In this document: positions 37,410-46,149 of the stretch, one piece after another | Position numbering within the stretch: the first letter of the stretch is position 1 | Layout of the letters: every line of letters starts with the position of its first letter | Source of the DNA: Butyrivibrio sp. YAB3001 | Lineage (GTDB): Bacteria; Bacillota; Clostridia; Lachnospirales; Lachnospiraceae | Assembly: GCF_900112195.1 (NCBI RefSeq) | Contig: NZ_FOKR01000002.1 | Span: forward strand, 303,794 to 367,793 | Length of the DNA: 64,000 nt | Reading direction: 5' to 3' | Made by a program: the position numbers and the translations under genes | Notes under the pieces: model-generated | Databases searched by the model: none | Seen by the model: only the letters and a program-made list of their open reading frames with translations | Told to the model about the DNA's origin: nothing

Positions 37410-37439
37410 TTGATTTTCATACAATTAATATGTTATGAT
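37410..37439 (+). promoter_or_regulatory. Candidate promoter of the first GGDEF gene
   Basis: TTGATT (37410-37415) and TATGAT (37434-37439) are 18 bases apart, about 60 bases before the start codon. Each hexamer differs from consensus at one or two positions. Confidence 0.45.
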
Positions 37440-37501
37440 ATTTTAGTGAGATAATATACGTATTCGCGACTACAAACCATTATTCTCCGGAGGTATATCT
37501 G

Positions 37502-38938
37502 ATGTCTTTTCTGACATATGAAGGCTTCAAACAGATTGTTTCTTCACAGCAGCTTGCCTGTGCTATTATTTCCGTGCAAAAAAATCCTGATGGCACCTGT
37601 GGCGAAATCCGATATGTTGCTGCGAACGAACCTTTCTTAGACAGTAACTATGCTCTTTTTGCTCCAGAATCCGGCAAAAAACCAACTCGCGATCAATTTA
37701 CTATGGATGGAAAGATTTATACAGATTTTTTGCCAAAAGAACCTAAATTTGAAGATATATGTTATCGCACAGCCTGGTTGGGCGAGCATTTTCACTCATA
37801 TATAGACACCACCAGAATGTATGGAATGTGGACAGAAAACATCCTTCTTCCTCTCGGAAATGATGAAGAAAATAAAATCGGATATCTGGAATTATTCTAT
37901 ACTCTCTCCAAGATGATAGACACAGGAAAGTTCTCAGTAATTCCGCCTGACACTGCAAGTTTTGTCATCAGTGCATGCCTTAAGATGAAGGGACAGGAAG
38001 ATTTTGACTCTTCAATGGATGTTGTGACACGGGATATCCTTGAAAACACCGGTGCCCAGTCTGCTTGCATATTAACTGTAAGTCCTGACCTTTATAAATT
38101 TGATATTATTAGCGAATGTGTTAAAAACAATGCCTATAAAATAAAAGATTTATTCATAAGAATCCCCTATGAAATCGTTGAACAGCTGGAATGGCTTTGT
38201 GGCGAAACGGATTGCATTATTGTAAAAGATGAAAATGACATGGAACATTACAGTAAAAAAGCGCCACAATGCGTTGATGTTCTTGAAAGAAATAATATCC
38301 ACTCTCTATGCCTCGTTCCTTTCGTACACCAAAATGCCATTATCGGTTACTTATATATAACAAATTTTGATGTAGATAAGATAAACACCTTTAAAGACAT
38401 GGTAGTACTTATGAGTTTCTTCCTTTCAGCGGAAGTTGCAAACCATATGATCATGTCACGTCTTGATTATTTAAGCACCATCGACCTTCTGACAGGAGTT
38501 TACAACAGAAACTGCATGAATGTAAATGTTGATGAGCTTGCTACAAAGCTCGTCCTGAGTCCAAAGCCTGTCAATGTAGCCTTCTGTAATTTGACCAGCT
38601 TAAAAACTGTAAATGATATCGACGGCCACGACAGCGGCGATAAGCTTCTTAAAGAAGCTGCCGAATTTCTTAATCTAGTCTTTACCAATGATAAAATATA
38701 CAGATCTGGCGGAGATGAATTCACTGTTATCTCAACCTCCGCAAACACACAGGAATTTGAGGAAAAGATTGCAGCTCTTCGTGAAGAAGCATCAGATCCT
38801 GACTGGCTTCATTTTGCCATAGGCTACTATTGTGATCAGGAATGTAAAGACCTTCGCCTTGCACTCCGTTATGCAAATGAACACATGTTAAAAGATAAGT
38901 CGATTTACTTTAGAAATCATCCGGATAAAAGAATGTGA
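37502..38938 (+). CDS. PAS-GAF-GGDEF signalling protein 1 (metal site altered)
   Basis: The 478-residue soluble protein begins after GGAGGTATATCTG. Residues 1-130 look PAS-like (LACAIISVQKNPDGTCGEIR), 155-315 GAF-like (ending VPFVHQNAIIGYLYITNFDV) and 330-475 GGDEF. The GGDEF motif at 403-407 is intact (IYRSGGDEFTVIS), as are LLTGVYNRNCMN and VNDIDGHDSGDKLL. However, the metal-binding Asp of the DxxxFK motif is Asn (AFCNLTSLKTVND), so cyclase activity is doubtful. No RxxD inhibitory site is seen. It shares its whole length with the proteins at 41186 and 42576. It ends at a strong terminator. Confidence 0.85.
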   Translation: MSFLTYEGFKQIVSSQQLACAIISVQKNPDGTCGEIRYVAANEPFLDSNYALFAPESGKKPTRDQFTMDGKIYTDFLPKEPKFEDICYRTAWLGEHFHSYIDTTRMYGMWTENILLPLGNDEENKIGYLELFYTLSKMIDTGKFSVIPPDTASFVISACLKMKGQEDFDSSMDVVTRDILENTGAQSACILTVSPDLYKFDIISECVKNNAYKIKDLFIRIPYEIVEQLEWLCGETDCIIVKDENDMEHYSKKAPQCVDVLERNNIHSLCLVPFVHQNAIIGYLYITNFDVDKINTFKDMVVLMSFFLSAEVANHMIMSRLDYLSTIDLLTGVYNRNCMNVNVDELATKLVLSPKPVNVAFCNLTSLKTVNDIDGHDSGDKLLKEAAEFLNLVFTNDKIYRSGGDEFTVISTSANTQEFEEKIAALREEASDPDWLHFAIGYYCDQECKDLRLALRYANEHMLKDKSIYFRNHPDKRM

Positions 38939-38941
38939 CAT

Positions 38942-38990
38942 AAACACAGCTCAGAAGAATCATATTGACTTCTGAGCTGTGTTTCTTTTA
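38942..38990 (+). terminator. Intrinsic terminator after GGDEF gene 1
   Basis: AAACACAGCTCAGAAG pairs perfectly with CTTCTGAGCTGTGTTT around an 11-base loop, followed by CTTTTA. Confidence 0.92.
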
Positions 38991-39036
38991 ATATGTCACG
39001 GATTTATTTTCACAATCCTTCATATCATTTAAGTAT

Positions 39037-40881
39037 TTAATATTCCATACACAGCCACAAAAAGTCATGGGCCGGTACTGTCACATTTTTAGTATCAAAA
39101 CGTTTTCTCGTTAGAAGGTTCTTGTAATTCCCTTCTTCGTTTATAAACGCTTTTTCATCATAATCACCAAAATTAAACAGAGCTATCATCTTCTCATTCT
39201 GATAAAATCTTCCAATTCCAAGAACATGATCATTATATGTCTCAACAATCCAGGTGTCTGCCGCACTGTCAAAAACTCTATGCTGTTTTCTTATCTTTAC
39301 AAGTTTTGTGATCGCGCTAAAAAGTCTCTCCTGTCTGCTTCCTTTTTTCTTGCGCAGTTTAGCGCTCTCCCAGTCAAAATCTCCACGATGGAGATATCTG
39401 CTGTCAGCATTTTTAACAGGATCAGTATGATAATCATAATCGTTTAGCTGTCCTATCTCATCGCCGCTGTACAGCACAGGAATTCCACTCTGAGTAAGCA
39501 AAAAAGCATGAAGCATAATATCAAGCTTAACCGACCAGTCAAGTTTACTCATATCCTGCTCATATTCTGCAGCTTCAATTCCACAAAGTGATGCCGTCGT
39601 ACCGCAAAGCCTTGCATCTCCAAGTTTAGGATCATCGTTGTACAGCTCTCCTCTGGAAGAAGATTCATACATTGCGCCTCTTAAATAGTCGTTTAAGTAT
39701 TTTTTGTGAGATACCTGTTCAACGCCAAATTGTCTTAAAAACTCATAATCAAGTCCCCAACCGATATCATCGTGACAACGCAGATAATTAAGGAAGATGT
39801 ACTGTTTTGGCAGGTTAAATACGATGCCAAGCTGATGTTTTAAGAGTTTCACATCCTTTGTGGCAACAGTGTGCCAGGTGCTTGCCATGGTAGTTACATT
39901 GTATAGCATCTGACATTCTGGTTTTTCTATAGTTCCGAAATAAGGAACAACTTTGGAAGGCTCCATTACAACCTCTCCAAGAAGAATTGTTCCCGGGCAC
40001 ACAATCCTTGCTGCAATGTGCATCATTCTGACAAGACTATGAACCTGCGGAAGATTTCTGCAGCTTGTACCAACAGTTTTCCAAATATACGGAACAGCAT
40101 CCAGGCGGATTATATCAACACCCTGATTGCACAAAAACAGCATATTCGCGGTCATATCATTAAATACTGTAGGATTTCTGTAATTCAAATCCCACTGATA
40201 AGGATAAAAAGTTGTCATGACAACTTTACCGGCTTCATTGCACCAGATAAAATTCCCCGGTGCCGTCTGTGGAAAGACTTGCGGAACTGTCTCTTCATAA
40301 TCATCCGGTTCGTTCCAGTCATCAAAAAAGAAATATCTATCCTGAAATTCTTTTTCTCCTCTTCTGGCCCTTTGCGCCCACTCATGATCCTCACTTGTAT
40401 GATTCATTACAAAATCAAGACAGACGCTAATGCCTCTCTCATGGCAGTCAGCAGATAAATTTGCAAGATCCTCCATTGTTCCAAGCTCAGGCTGAACCTT
40501 TCTAAAGTCAGAAACCGCATATCCCCCGTCGCTTCTTTCCTTAGGGCTCTCCAAAAGAGGCATAAGATGTATGTAATTGACACCGCAGGATTCTATATAA
40601 TCAAGATGTGAACGGACTCCTTGAAGATTCTTTCCAAAACAATTCGTATACATCAGCATTCCAAGCATATCACAGCCGGTATACCACCCAGGATTTTCTT
40701 CTTTCTTCGCATCCCATTCTTTTAGCTCTTTACTGCGCTCTGAAAAAAACTTTGCAAGCATGGAAATAAAATAGCTATAAGCCTGTTCATCATTATTATA
40801 AAGCTCATTATAAAGCCATTTCAGTTCATCCTCATATTTAGCAAGCCTGTCGTTAAATATCTTTTCATCCTTTTTATTCAT
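39037..40881 (-). CDS. Amylosucrase-like GH13 enzyme
   Basis: The 614-residue protein resembles GH13 subfamily 4 (amylosucrase/sucrose hydrolase) in length and in having a helical N-terminal domain of about 90 residues. Catalytic regions are CLDFVMNHTSEDHEWA (I), VDIIRLDAVPYIWK with the nucleophile (II), ILLGEVVMEPSKV with the acid/base (III) and LRCHDDIGWG with the third Asp (IV). Also typical are GGYAVSDFRKVQPELGTM and YPYQWDLNYRNPTVF. It could split sucrose, transferring glucose to glucan or to water. The start at 40881 is chosen because GAGGGATGATT precedes it; the ATG at 40887 lies in that site. No signal peptide is present. It lies between two GGDEF genes on the opposite strand. Confidence 0.88.
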   Translation of the reverse strand: MNKKDEKIFNDRLAKYEDELKWLYNELYNNDEQAYSYFISMLAKFFSERSKELKEWDAKKEENPGWYTGCDMLGMLMYTNCFGKNLQGVRSHLDYIESCGVNYIHLMPLLESPKERSDGGYAVSDFRKVQPELGTMEDLANLSADCHERGISVCLDFVMNHTSEDHEWAQRARRGEKEFQDRYFFFDDWNEPDDYEETVPQVFPQTAPGNFIWCNEAGKVVMTTFYPYQWDLNYRNPTVFNDMTANMLFLCNQGVDIIRLDAVPYIWKTVGTSCRNLPQVHSLVRMMHIAARIVCPGTILLGEVVMEPSKVVPYFGTIEKPECQMLYNVTTMASTWHTVATKDVKLLKHQLGIVFNLPKQYIFLNYLRCHDDIGWGLDYEFLRQFGVEQVSHKKYLNDYLRGAMYESSSRGELYNDDPKLGDARLCGTTASLCGIEAAEYEQDMSKLDWSVKLDIMLHAFLLTQSGIPVLYSGDEIGQLNDYDYHTDPVKNADSRYLHRGDFDWESAKLRKKKGSRQERLFSAITKLVKIRKQHRVFDSAADTWIVETYNDHVLGIGRFYQNEKMIALFNFGDYDEKAFINEEGNYKNLLTRKRFDTKNVTVPAHDFLWLCMEY

Positions 40882-40948
40882 AATCATCCCTCAAAAAAAT
40901 AGTAATTATTCATATTTTAGCAAACTCAAATGACATTTACCATAATAA

Positions 40949-40992
40949 AGAATGTCGCTCGCAACATTCTCGCGCGAGTGCGCATCCATAGC
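40949..40992. repeat. Hairpin repeat related to the 27.9-kb element
   Basis: AGAATGT/ACATTCT forms a hairpin, followed by CGCGCG and the 12-mer CGCATCCATAGC that also ends the 27904-27988 element. The first sequence between hairpin and 12-mer differs, so only the structure and end are shared. The rest of the 40882-41185 gap is AT-rich with no gene; a weak TATGAT at 41143 could be the -10 box of the next gene. Confidence 0.45.
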
Positions 40993-41185
40993 TGTTATCA
41001 TTATATAGCTTATTTATACGTTTTTGAGCACCTATTTAATCGTTTTTTTATATTCCTAATATATAGTTCATTATTCATAATTATTTATTAAGCTTTTCAT
41101 AATTTTGATAGATATATAAATGTTTTTTAGTTTATGTTATGGTATGATGTATTTGTACTATTTTACCCATCCATGGAGGTATCAA

Positions 41186-42574
41186 ATGTCAGGAATCGAA
41201 TACTCAACCCTAAAAACACTTGTAAATACATGCACTATGCCCAGTGCAATCCTGTCTGTGGAAAAAAATCCGGATGGCAGTTGCGGAAAAATAATAATGG
41301 CCGCAACAAATGATAAATTCAGTATGACAGGCGAAGATGTGGAAGGTCTGCCTTACGATGCAAAATTACCAAAAGATCCCAAATTTGAAGATGTCCTCTT
41401 CAAAGCTGCCTGGAACAATGAGCATTATCATGCATATGTTGACACCACAAGATTATATGGCTATTGGACTGAGGATATCATTATTCCGCTTAACAATAAC
41501 GGAGATGACAGCATTGGCTACTGCCAGTTTATTTATAACCTGAGTAAAAAAATGGATTCAGGTAAATATGCCATTATCCCACCAGATATTGCTTCTTTTG
41601 TTATCAGAACCTGCATCAATCTTCGTAAAGAAGAAGATTTCTATGAAACAATGAATACCGTCACAAGAGATATCAGAGAATTTACAGATTCTTTTGCTGC
41701 ATCTATCATAACTGTTTCACATGACCTGTATCAGTTTGAAGTTGTTAGCGAATGTGTAAGGAATAACCTGATAAACCTTCATGACATCTTTTCAAATATA
41801 CCCTATGAAATTATCGAGACCTGGGAATATCTTATTTCAGGAACTGACTGCATAATAATCAGAAACGAAGAAGATATGGTTGATTTTGAGAAAAAGGCTC
41901 CTGACTGGGTAAAGACCTTAAGGGATAATGACGTAAAAAGCCTTTGCCTTGCGCCATTCTTCCATCAGAACATGATAATCGGATATCTTTACATCACTAA
42001 TTTCGATGTTAACCAGTTGTCCAGATTCAAAGACACAATTGAAATGGTGTCCTTCTTCCTCTCTTCGGAAGTTGCACATCATATCTTCATTGATAAGCTT
42101 AAAACCATTAGTTCCCTTGATATGCGGACGGGCGTTCAAAACAGAAATGCAATGAACTCCAAAGTTGATGAACTTGCCATGGAACTTAGAGTTAGTAAAA
42201 CTCCTTTTAGCGTCGCTTTCTGTAACCTCAATACTTTACGAACCGTCAATATAAAACAGGGACATGATGCCGGCAATAATCTCCTTAGTGAGGCCGGAAG
42301 GATTCTTAGGGATGTCTTTGCAAATGACTTTATCTACAGATCCTCAGGAGATGAATTTGCAGTTATCTCCACCAACACTACAGAAAAAGCCTTTGAAGAA
42401 AAGATCAATGAGCTCAAGGAAAAAGCAAGTGATCCGGAATGGGTATATTTTACAGTCGGTTATTACACTGATATGACAGAAGGAAATCTGCACACTGCCC
42501 TAAGATTTGCCAATGAATATGAACAGGAATTTAAAGATAGTTTCTACGAAGAATATCCTGATATGGTGAAATAA
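41186..42574 (+). CDS. PAS-GAF-GGDEF-like protein 2 (degenerate, probably inactive)
   Basis: The start at 41186 (MSGIEYSTLKTLVNTC) follows GGAGGTATCAA; the frame is open further upstream without a site. The 462-residue protein aligns along its length with its two paralogues. Its GGDEF domain has decayed at several key places: SGDEF at 387-391, Asn for the metal Asp (AFCNLNTLRTVN), and QGHDAGNN for the GHxxGD motif. It should be unable to make cyclic di-GMP but may still bind or sense. The N-terminal part (VEKNPDGSCGKI ... YVDTTRLYGYWTEDI) is well kept. It is followed by paralogue 3 after one base. Confidence 0.85.
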   Translation: MSGIEYSTLKTLVNTCTMPSAILSVEKNPDGSCGKIIMAATNDKFSMTGEDVEGLPYDAKLPKDPKFEDVLFKAAWNNEHYHAYVDTTRLYGYWTEDIIIPLNNNGDDSIGYCQFIYNLSKKMDSGKYAIIPPDIASFVIRTCINLRKEEDFYETMNTVTRDIREFTDSFAASIITVSHDLYQFEVVSECVRNNLINLHDIFSNIPYEIIETWEYLISGTDCIIIRNEEDMVDFEKKAPDWVKTLRDNDVKSLCLAPFFHQNMIIGYLYITNFDVNQLSRFKDTIEMVSFFLSSEVAHHIFIDKLKTISSLDMRTGVQNRNAMNSKVDELAMELRVSKTPFSVAFCNLNTLRTVNIKQGHDAGNNLLSEAGRILRDVFANDFIYRSSGDEFAVISTNTTEKAFEEKINELKEKASDPEWVYFTVGYYTDMTEGNLHTALRFANEYEQEFKDSFYEEYPDMVK

Positions 42575-42575
42575 T

Positions 42576-44021
42576 ATGACAAATGAAAACTATCAGAAGT
42601 TAAAAAGCTTTGTAAATATGATTCCCACTCCTAGCGTCATTATGTCTGTAGAAAAGCTTGCTGACGGAAGCTGCGGTGAAGTTCGCTTTGAAGTCATAAA
42701 TGATGTTTTCAAAAATGATTACTACGAAATATTTATAAAGCCAAACGAGAATTCTGACATTGCTTATGATGAAATTGAAAGTAAAGTTGAAGGCCAGCTC
42801 TACACGCTTCACCTTCCGAAGGAGATGAACTTCGAGGATATATGCTTTAGAGCAGCATGGCACAAAGACTATATCACCACATACGTTGATACCACCAGAA
42901 TGTATGGTTTTTGGACACAGGATATACTAAATCCGATAGCCATTGAAAGTGATGATCCGTCCATAAGCTACTGTCAGTTTTCATATACATTGAATAAAGA
43001 AATGGATTCCGGCAAATTTGCTACTGTCTCACCTGATATAGCAAGTTTCGTTATAAAGTCATGTCTTGAACTTAGAAATGAAAAGAAATTCCATGAAAGT
43101 ATGGAAATAGTAACAAGAGAGCTTCGCGAATACACAAATTCCTTCGCAGCAAGTACCCTCTCCATTGATAAAGATTTTCGAACCTTCGAAATTATCAGTG
43201 CAGATGTAGCAGATAATAGCCTTGATATAAGAAAGGCATTTTCCGCTGTTCCCTACGATATCATTGAGAGCTGGGAAGAACTCGTAAAACAGACTAACAG
43301 CATTATCATAAAAGATGAGCATGACATGGCTGTTGTAGAAGAAAAAGCCCCCGAATGGGTAAAGACTCTTAGGGATAACGGCGTTTACAGATTGTGCCTT
43401 GTTCCCTTCATGCACCAGGATGATATTATCGGCTACCTTTACATAACAAATTTTGACCTTGATCACCTATTAAGAGTAAAGGAAACCACTGAACTTGTTT
43501 CCTTCTTCTTATCTTCCGAAGTTGCTAATCACCTATTCCTGCAAAGACTTGAATATCTTAGTAACGTGGATATGCTCACCGGTGTTTATAACAGAAACTG
43601 TATGAACGTTAATGTAGATGAGTTATCACTTAAGCTTGAGTTTAATCCACGACCATTCAACGTAGCATTTTGCGACCTGAACGGGCTTAAGACCATAAAC
43701 GACAATGATGGTCATTCCCAGGGTGATAAGCTTCTCGTATATGCTGCTCAAGTCTTAAAAGAAGTATTTTCTGATGATAAGATTTTCCGTGCCGGTGGTG
43801 ATGAGTTTACTATCATATCCTTTAGCACTCAGGCAGAATTTGAGAAAAAGATTGAACTATTAAGAGAAAAAGCAAGCGATCCTGACTGGCTATATTTTGC
43901 TATAGGCTATTATTATGATGCAAGCAGCGGAAATTTGCGCCTGGCTATGCGCTATGCCGATGAACAGATGTATATAGACAAAGATAAATTCTATGAAGCA
44001 TATCCTGAGAAACGAAGATAA
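42576..44021 (+). CDS. PAS-GAF-GGDEF diguanylate cyclase 3 (apparently intact)
   Basis: Of the three paralogues this one keeps all catalytic residues: the metal Asp in AFCDLNGLKTINDNDGHSQG, and GGDEF at 407-411 (IFRAGGDEFTIIS). MLTGVYNRNCMN and ADEQMYIDKDKF also fit active enzymes. It should therefore make cyclic di-GMP from two GTP. No RxxD product-inhibition site is present. Domains are as in protein 1, all soluble. Its ATG is one base after the stop of gene 2 and has only a weak site (GGTGAAATA), so translation is probably coupled and the degenerate and active proteins made together. Confidence 0.88.
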   Translation: MTNENYQKLKSFVNMIPTPSVIMSVEKLADGSCGEVRFEVINDVFKNDYYEIFIKPNENSDIAYDEIESKVEGQLYTLHLPKEMNFEDICFRAAWHKDYITTYVDTTRMYGFWTQDILNPIAIESDDPSISYCQFSYTLNKEMDSGKFATVSPDIASFVIKSCLELRNEKKFHESMEIVTRELREYTNSFAASTLSIDKDFRTFEIISADVADNSLDIRKAFSAVPYDIIESWEELVKQTNSIIIKDEHDMAVVEEKAPEWVKTLRDNGVYRLCLVPFMHQDDIIGYLYITNFDLDHLLRVKETTELVSFFLSSEVANHLFLQRLEYLSNVDMLTGVYNRNCMNVNVDELSLKLEFNPRPFNVAFCDLNGLKTINDNDGHSQGDKLLVYAAQVLKEVFSDDKIFRAGGDEFTIISFSTQAEFEKKIELLREKASDPDWLYFAIGYYYDASSGNLRLAMRYADEQMYIDKDKFYEAYPEKRR

Positions 44022-44043
44022 AAACAATTCTTATAAATTAAAG

Positions 44044-44072
44044 AAAAGCGAGTGCCAAAAAGCACTCGCTTT
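44044..44072. terminator. Bidirectional terminator after GGDEF gene 3
   Basis: AAAGCGAGTGC pairs with GCACTCGCTTT around a six-base loop. The convergent GGGtGRT gene ends 30 bases further on. Confidence 0.85.
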
Positions 44073-44102
44073 AATATTATAAACTCTATTAAGTTCTCAA
44101 AA

Positions 44103-45122
44103 TTAGAACTTACCAGCCTTAGCAGCTTCCTCGATAGATACTGCTGTAGAAACTGTCATACCAACCATAGGGTTGTTACCAGCGCCGATGAGACCCATCA
44201 TTTCTACGTGAGCAGGAACTGATGAAGAACCAGCGAACTGAGCATCTGAGTGCATACGTCCCATAGTATCTGTCATACCGTAGGAAGCAGGACCAGCTGC
44301 CATGTTATCTGGGTGAAGTGTACGTCCTGTACCGCCGCCTGAAGCAACTGAGAAGTACTTCTTGCCAGCTTCTGTACGCTCTTTCTTGTATGTACCTGCA
44401 ACTGGATGCTGGAATCTTGTAGGGTTAGTTGAGTTACCTGTGATAGATACGTCAACGTTCTCCTTCCACATGATAGCAACACCTTCCTGTACATCGTTAG
44501 CGCCGTAGCAGTTAACCTTTGCACGAGGTGAATTTGCATCCTTAGAATAGCACTTTCTGAATACTTCCTTAACTTCACCTGTGTAGTAGTCATACTGTGT
44601 CTCTACATATGTGAATCCGTTGATACGGGAAATAATCTGAGCTGCGTCTTTTCCAAGACCATTAAGGATAACTCTAAGAGGTTTCTGACGAACCTTGTTA
44701 GCCTTCTCAGCGATACCGATAGCGCCCTCTGCTGCTGCGAATGACTCGTGACCAGCAAGGAATGCGAAGCACTCTGTGTCCTCTTCAAGAAGCATCTTAC
44801 CAAGGTTACCATGTCCAAGACCAACCTTACGACGATCAGCAACAGATCCAGGAATACAGAAAGCCTGAAGTCCGATACCGATTGCTGCAGCAGCCTCAGA
44901 AGCCTTGCGGCAGTTCTTCTTGATTGCGATAGCTGCACCTACTGTGTAAGCCCACTTAGCATTCTCAAAGCAGATAGGCTGAATGCCCTCGATAAGGCTG
45001 TAAACATCAATGCCAGCAGCCATTGTAATTTCTTTACATTCTTCGATAGAAGAAATCCCATATTCCTTAAGGCAAGCCAGGATCTGGGGCTCTCTTCTTT
45101 CATATGATTCAAATAAAGCCAT
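44103..45122 (-). CDS. GGGtGRT-family protein
   Basis: The 339-residue protein carries the name-giving motif SVASGGGTGRTLHPDN (GGGTGRT at 262-268). Other blocks are GLGHGNLGKMLLEEDTECFA, NCYGANDVQEGVAIMWKEN and MMGLIGAGNNPMVGMTVSTA. It has no signal peptide or membrane helix. The family is named after the motif and has no established function that I know of. It stands 22 bases after a NifU-like gene, an arrangement I recall as recurrent in anaerobic Firmicutes, so the two probably act together, perhaps in iron-sulfur or sulfur handling. The start follows a GGAGG site (AAGGAGGAAAAAATA). Confidence 0.88.
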   Translation of the reverse strand: MALFESYERREPQILACLKEYGISSIEECKEITMAAGIDVYSLIEGIQPICFENAKWAYTVGAAIAIKKNCRKASEAAAAIGIGLQAFCIPGSVADRRKVGLGHGNLGKMLLEEDTECFAFLAGHESFAAAEGAIGIAEKANKVRQKPLRVILNGLGKDAAQIISRINGFTYVETQYDYYTGEVKEVFRKCYSKDANSPRAKVNCYGANDVQEGVAIMWKENVDVSITGNSTNPTRFQHPVAGTYKKERTEAGKKYFSVASGGGTGRTLHPDNMAAGPASYGMTDTMGRMHSDAQFAGSSSVPAHVEMMGLIGAGNNPMVGMTVSTAVSIEEAAKAGKF

Positions 45123-45144
45123 TATTTTTTCCTCCTTACCTTAA

Positions 45145-45837
45145 TTACTCATGTCTTGGATCGATGCATCTTACTGCATCAGCAACACGACCATACTGGC
45201 CCTTTGCCTTTTCCATAGCTGTATTAGCGTCATCACCAGCCTTGATGAAGTCCATCATCTTGCCGAAGTTAACATATTTATATCCGATGATCTCATCGTT
45301 CTCGTCAAGAGCGATCTCTGTGATATAACCATCTGTAAGTTCAAGGTAACGAGGTCCCTTTTCAAGAGTACCATATGTTGTACCAACCATTGAACGTGTT
45401 CCCTTACCAAGATCTTCAAGACCAGCACCGATCTGAAGTCCATCCTCAGAGAAAGCAGACTGTGTTCTACCATAAACAATCTGAAGGAACAGCTCTCTCA
45501 TAGCTGTATTGATAGCATCACAAACAAGGTCTGTGTTAAGTGCTTCAAGAACTGTAAGTCCTGGAAGAATTTCAGAAGCCATAGCTGCTGAATGAGTCAT
45601 TCCGGAGCAACCAATTGTCTCAACGAGCGCTTCCTGAATGATACCTTCCTTAACGTTAAGTGAAAGCTTGCAGCATCCCTGCTGAGGAGCGCACCAACCA
45701 ATACCATGAGTATAGCCGGAAATATCTTTTACTTCTTTGGACTGTACCCACTTAGCTTCTTCAGGAATGGGAGCAGCGCCATGATGTACCCCTTGTGTTA
45801 CGGGACACATATTTTTTACCTCTGTTGAGTAAATCAT
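45145..45837 (-). CDS. NifU-like iron-sulfur scaffold-related protein
   Basis: The start at 45837 (MIYSTEVKNMCPVTQG) follows AAGGAGATTTTTC; the frame opens earlier but without a site. The 230-residue protein has a NifU-type core: GYTHGIGWCAPQQGCC near residue 41, then TIGCSGMTHSAAMASEILPG near 75, which matches the scaffold GC...A.S.S pattern. Conserved cysteines stand at about 11, 49, 55, 56 and 77, plus one near the end (AVRCIDPRHE). Classic NifU scaffolds use three cysteines and an aspartate; here the spacing and the CC pair differ, so it may bind a cluster or metal in another way. It is the first gene of the pair with GGGtGRT. Confidence 0.82.
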   Translation of the reverse strand: MIYSTEVKNMCPVTQGVHHGAAPIPEEAKWVQSKEVKDISGYTHGIGWCAPQQGCCKLSLNVKEGIIQEALVETIGCSGMTHSAAMASEILPGLTVLEALNTDLVCDAINTAMRELFLQIVYGRTQSAFSEDGLQIGAGLEDLGKGTRSMVGTTYGTLEKGPRYLELTDGYITEIALDENDEIIGYKYVNFGKMMDFIKAGDDANTAMEKAKGQYGRVADAVRCIDPRHE

Positions 45838-45862
45838 GTGAAAAATCTCCTTTCGTATTGTA

Positions 45863-45912
45863 AAGTAACTTTCATTACTTACTACCAGAATAGAATGGTC
45901 AGATATTTGACC
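45863..45912. promoter_or_regulatory. Two small palindromes before the NifU-like gene
   Basis: AAGTAA-CTTTCA-TTACTT (45863-45880) and GGTCA-GATATT-TGACC (45897-45912) lie 26 and 60 bases upstream of the start. They could be operators for the NifU-like/GGGtGRT pair. No matching regulator is encoded nearby. The divergent 45913-46149 stretch holds a TATAAT at 46069 and an ATTGTCA/TGACAAT inverted repeat before the next gene. Confidence 0.35.
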
Positions 45913-46149
45913 TAAGAGGTGCATACAGTTTGCCATTTCTGAGCACCATTCTTATTTTTACATAAAAGTCTCTATATTTCAATGCTTTCTGATATTTTTT
46001 TAACAAAAATTTTATAAAAACCATTTTTTAATAATATTTTAATTATTCTGACAACTTTAAATCCGTATAATTAATATCATAATAGTGTTTATTGTCAGAT
46101 AAAATGCAATTATTGTGACAATATGAAAACTAAAAAAAAGGAGTTGCTA

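Noticed and set aside
41120..41185. Upstream start for GGDEF protein 2
   Set aside because: The ATG at 41120 has no ribosome-binding site and the added residues are hydrophobic nonsense. GGAGG before 41186 decides the start.
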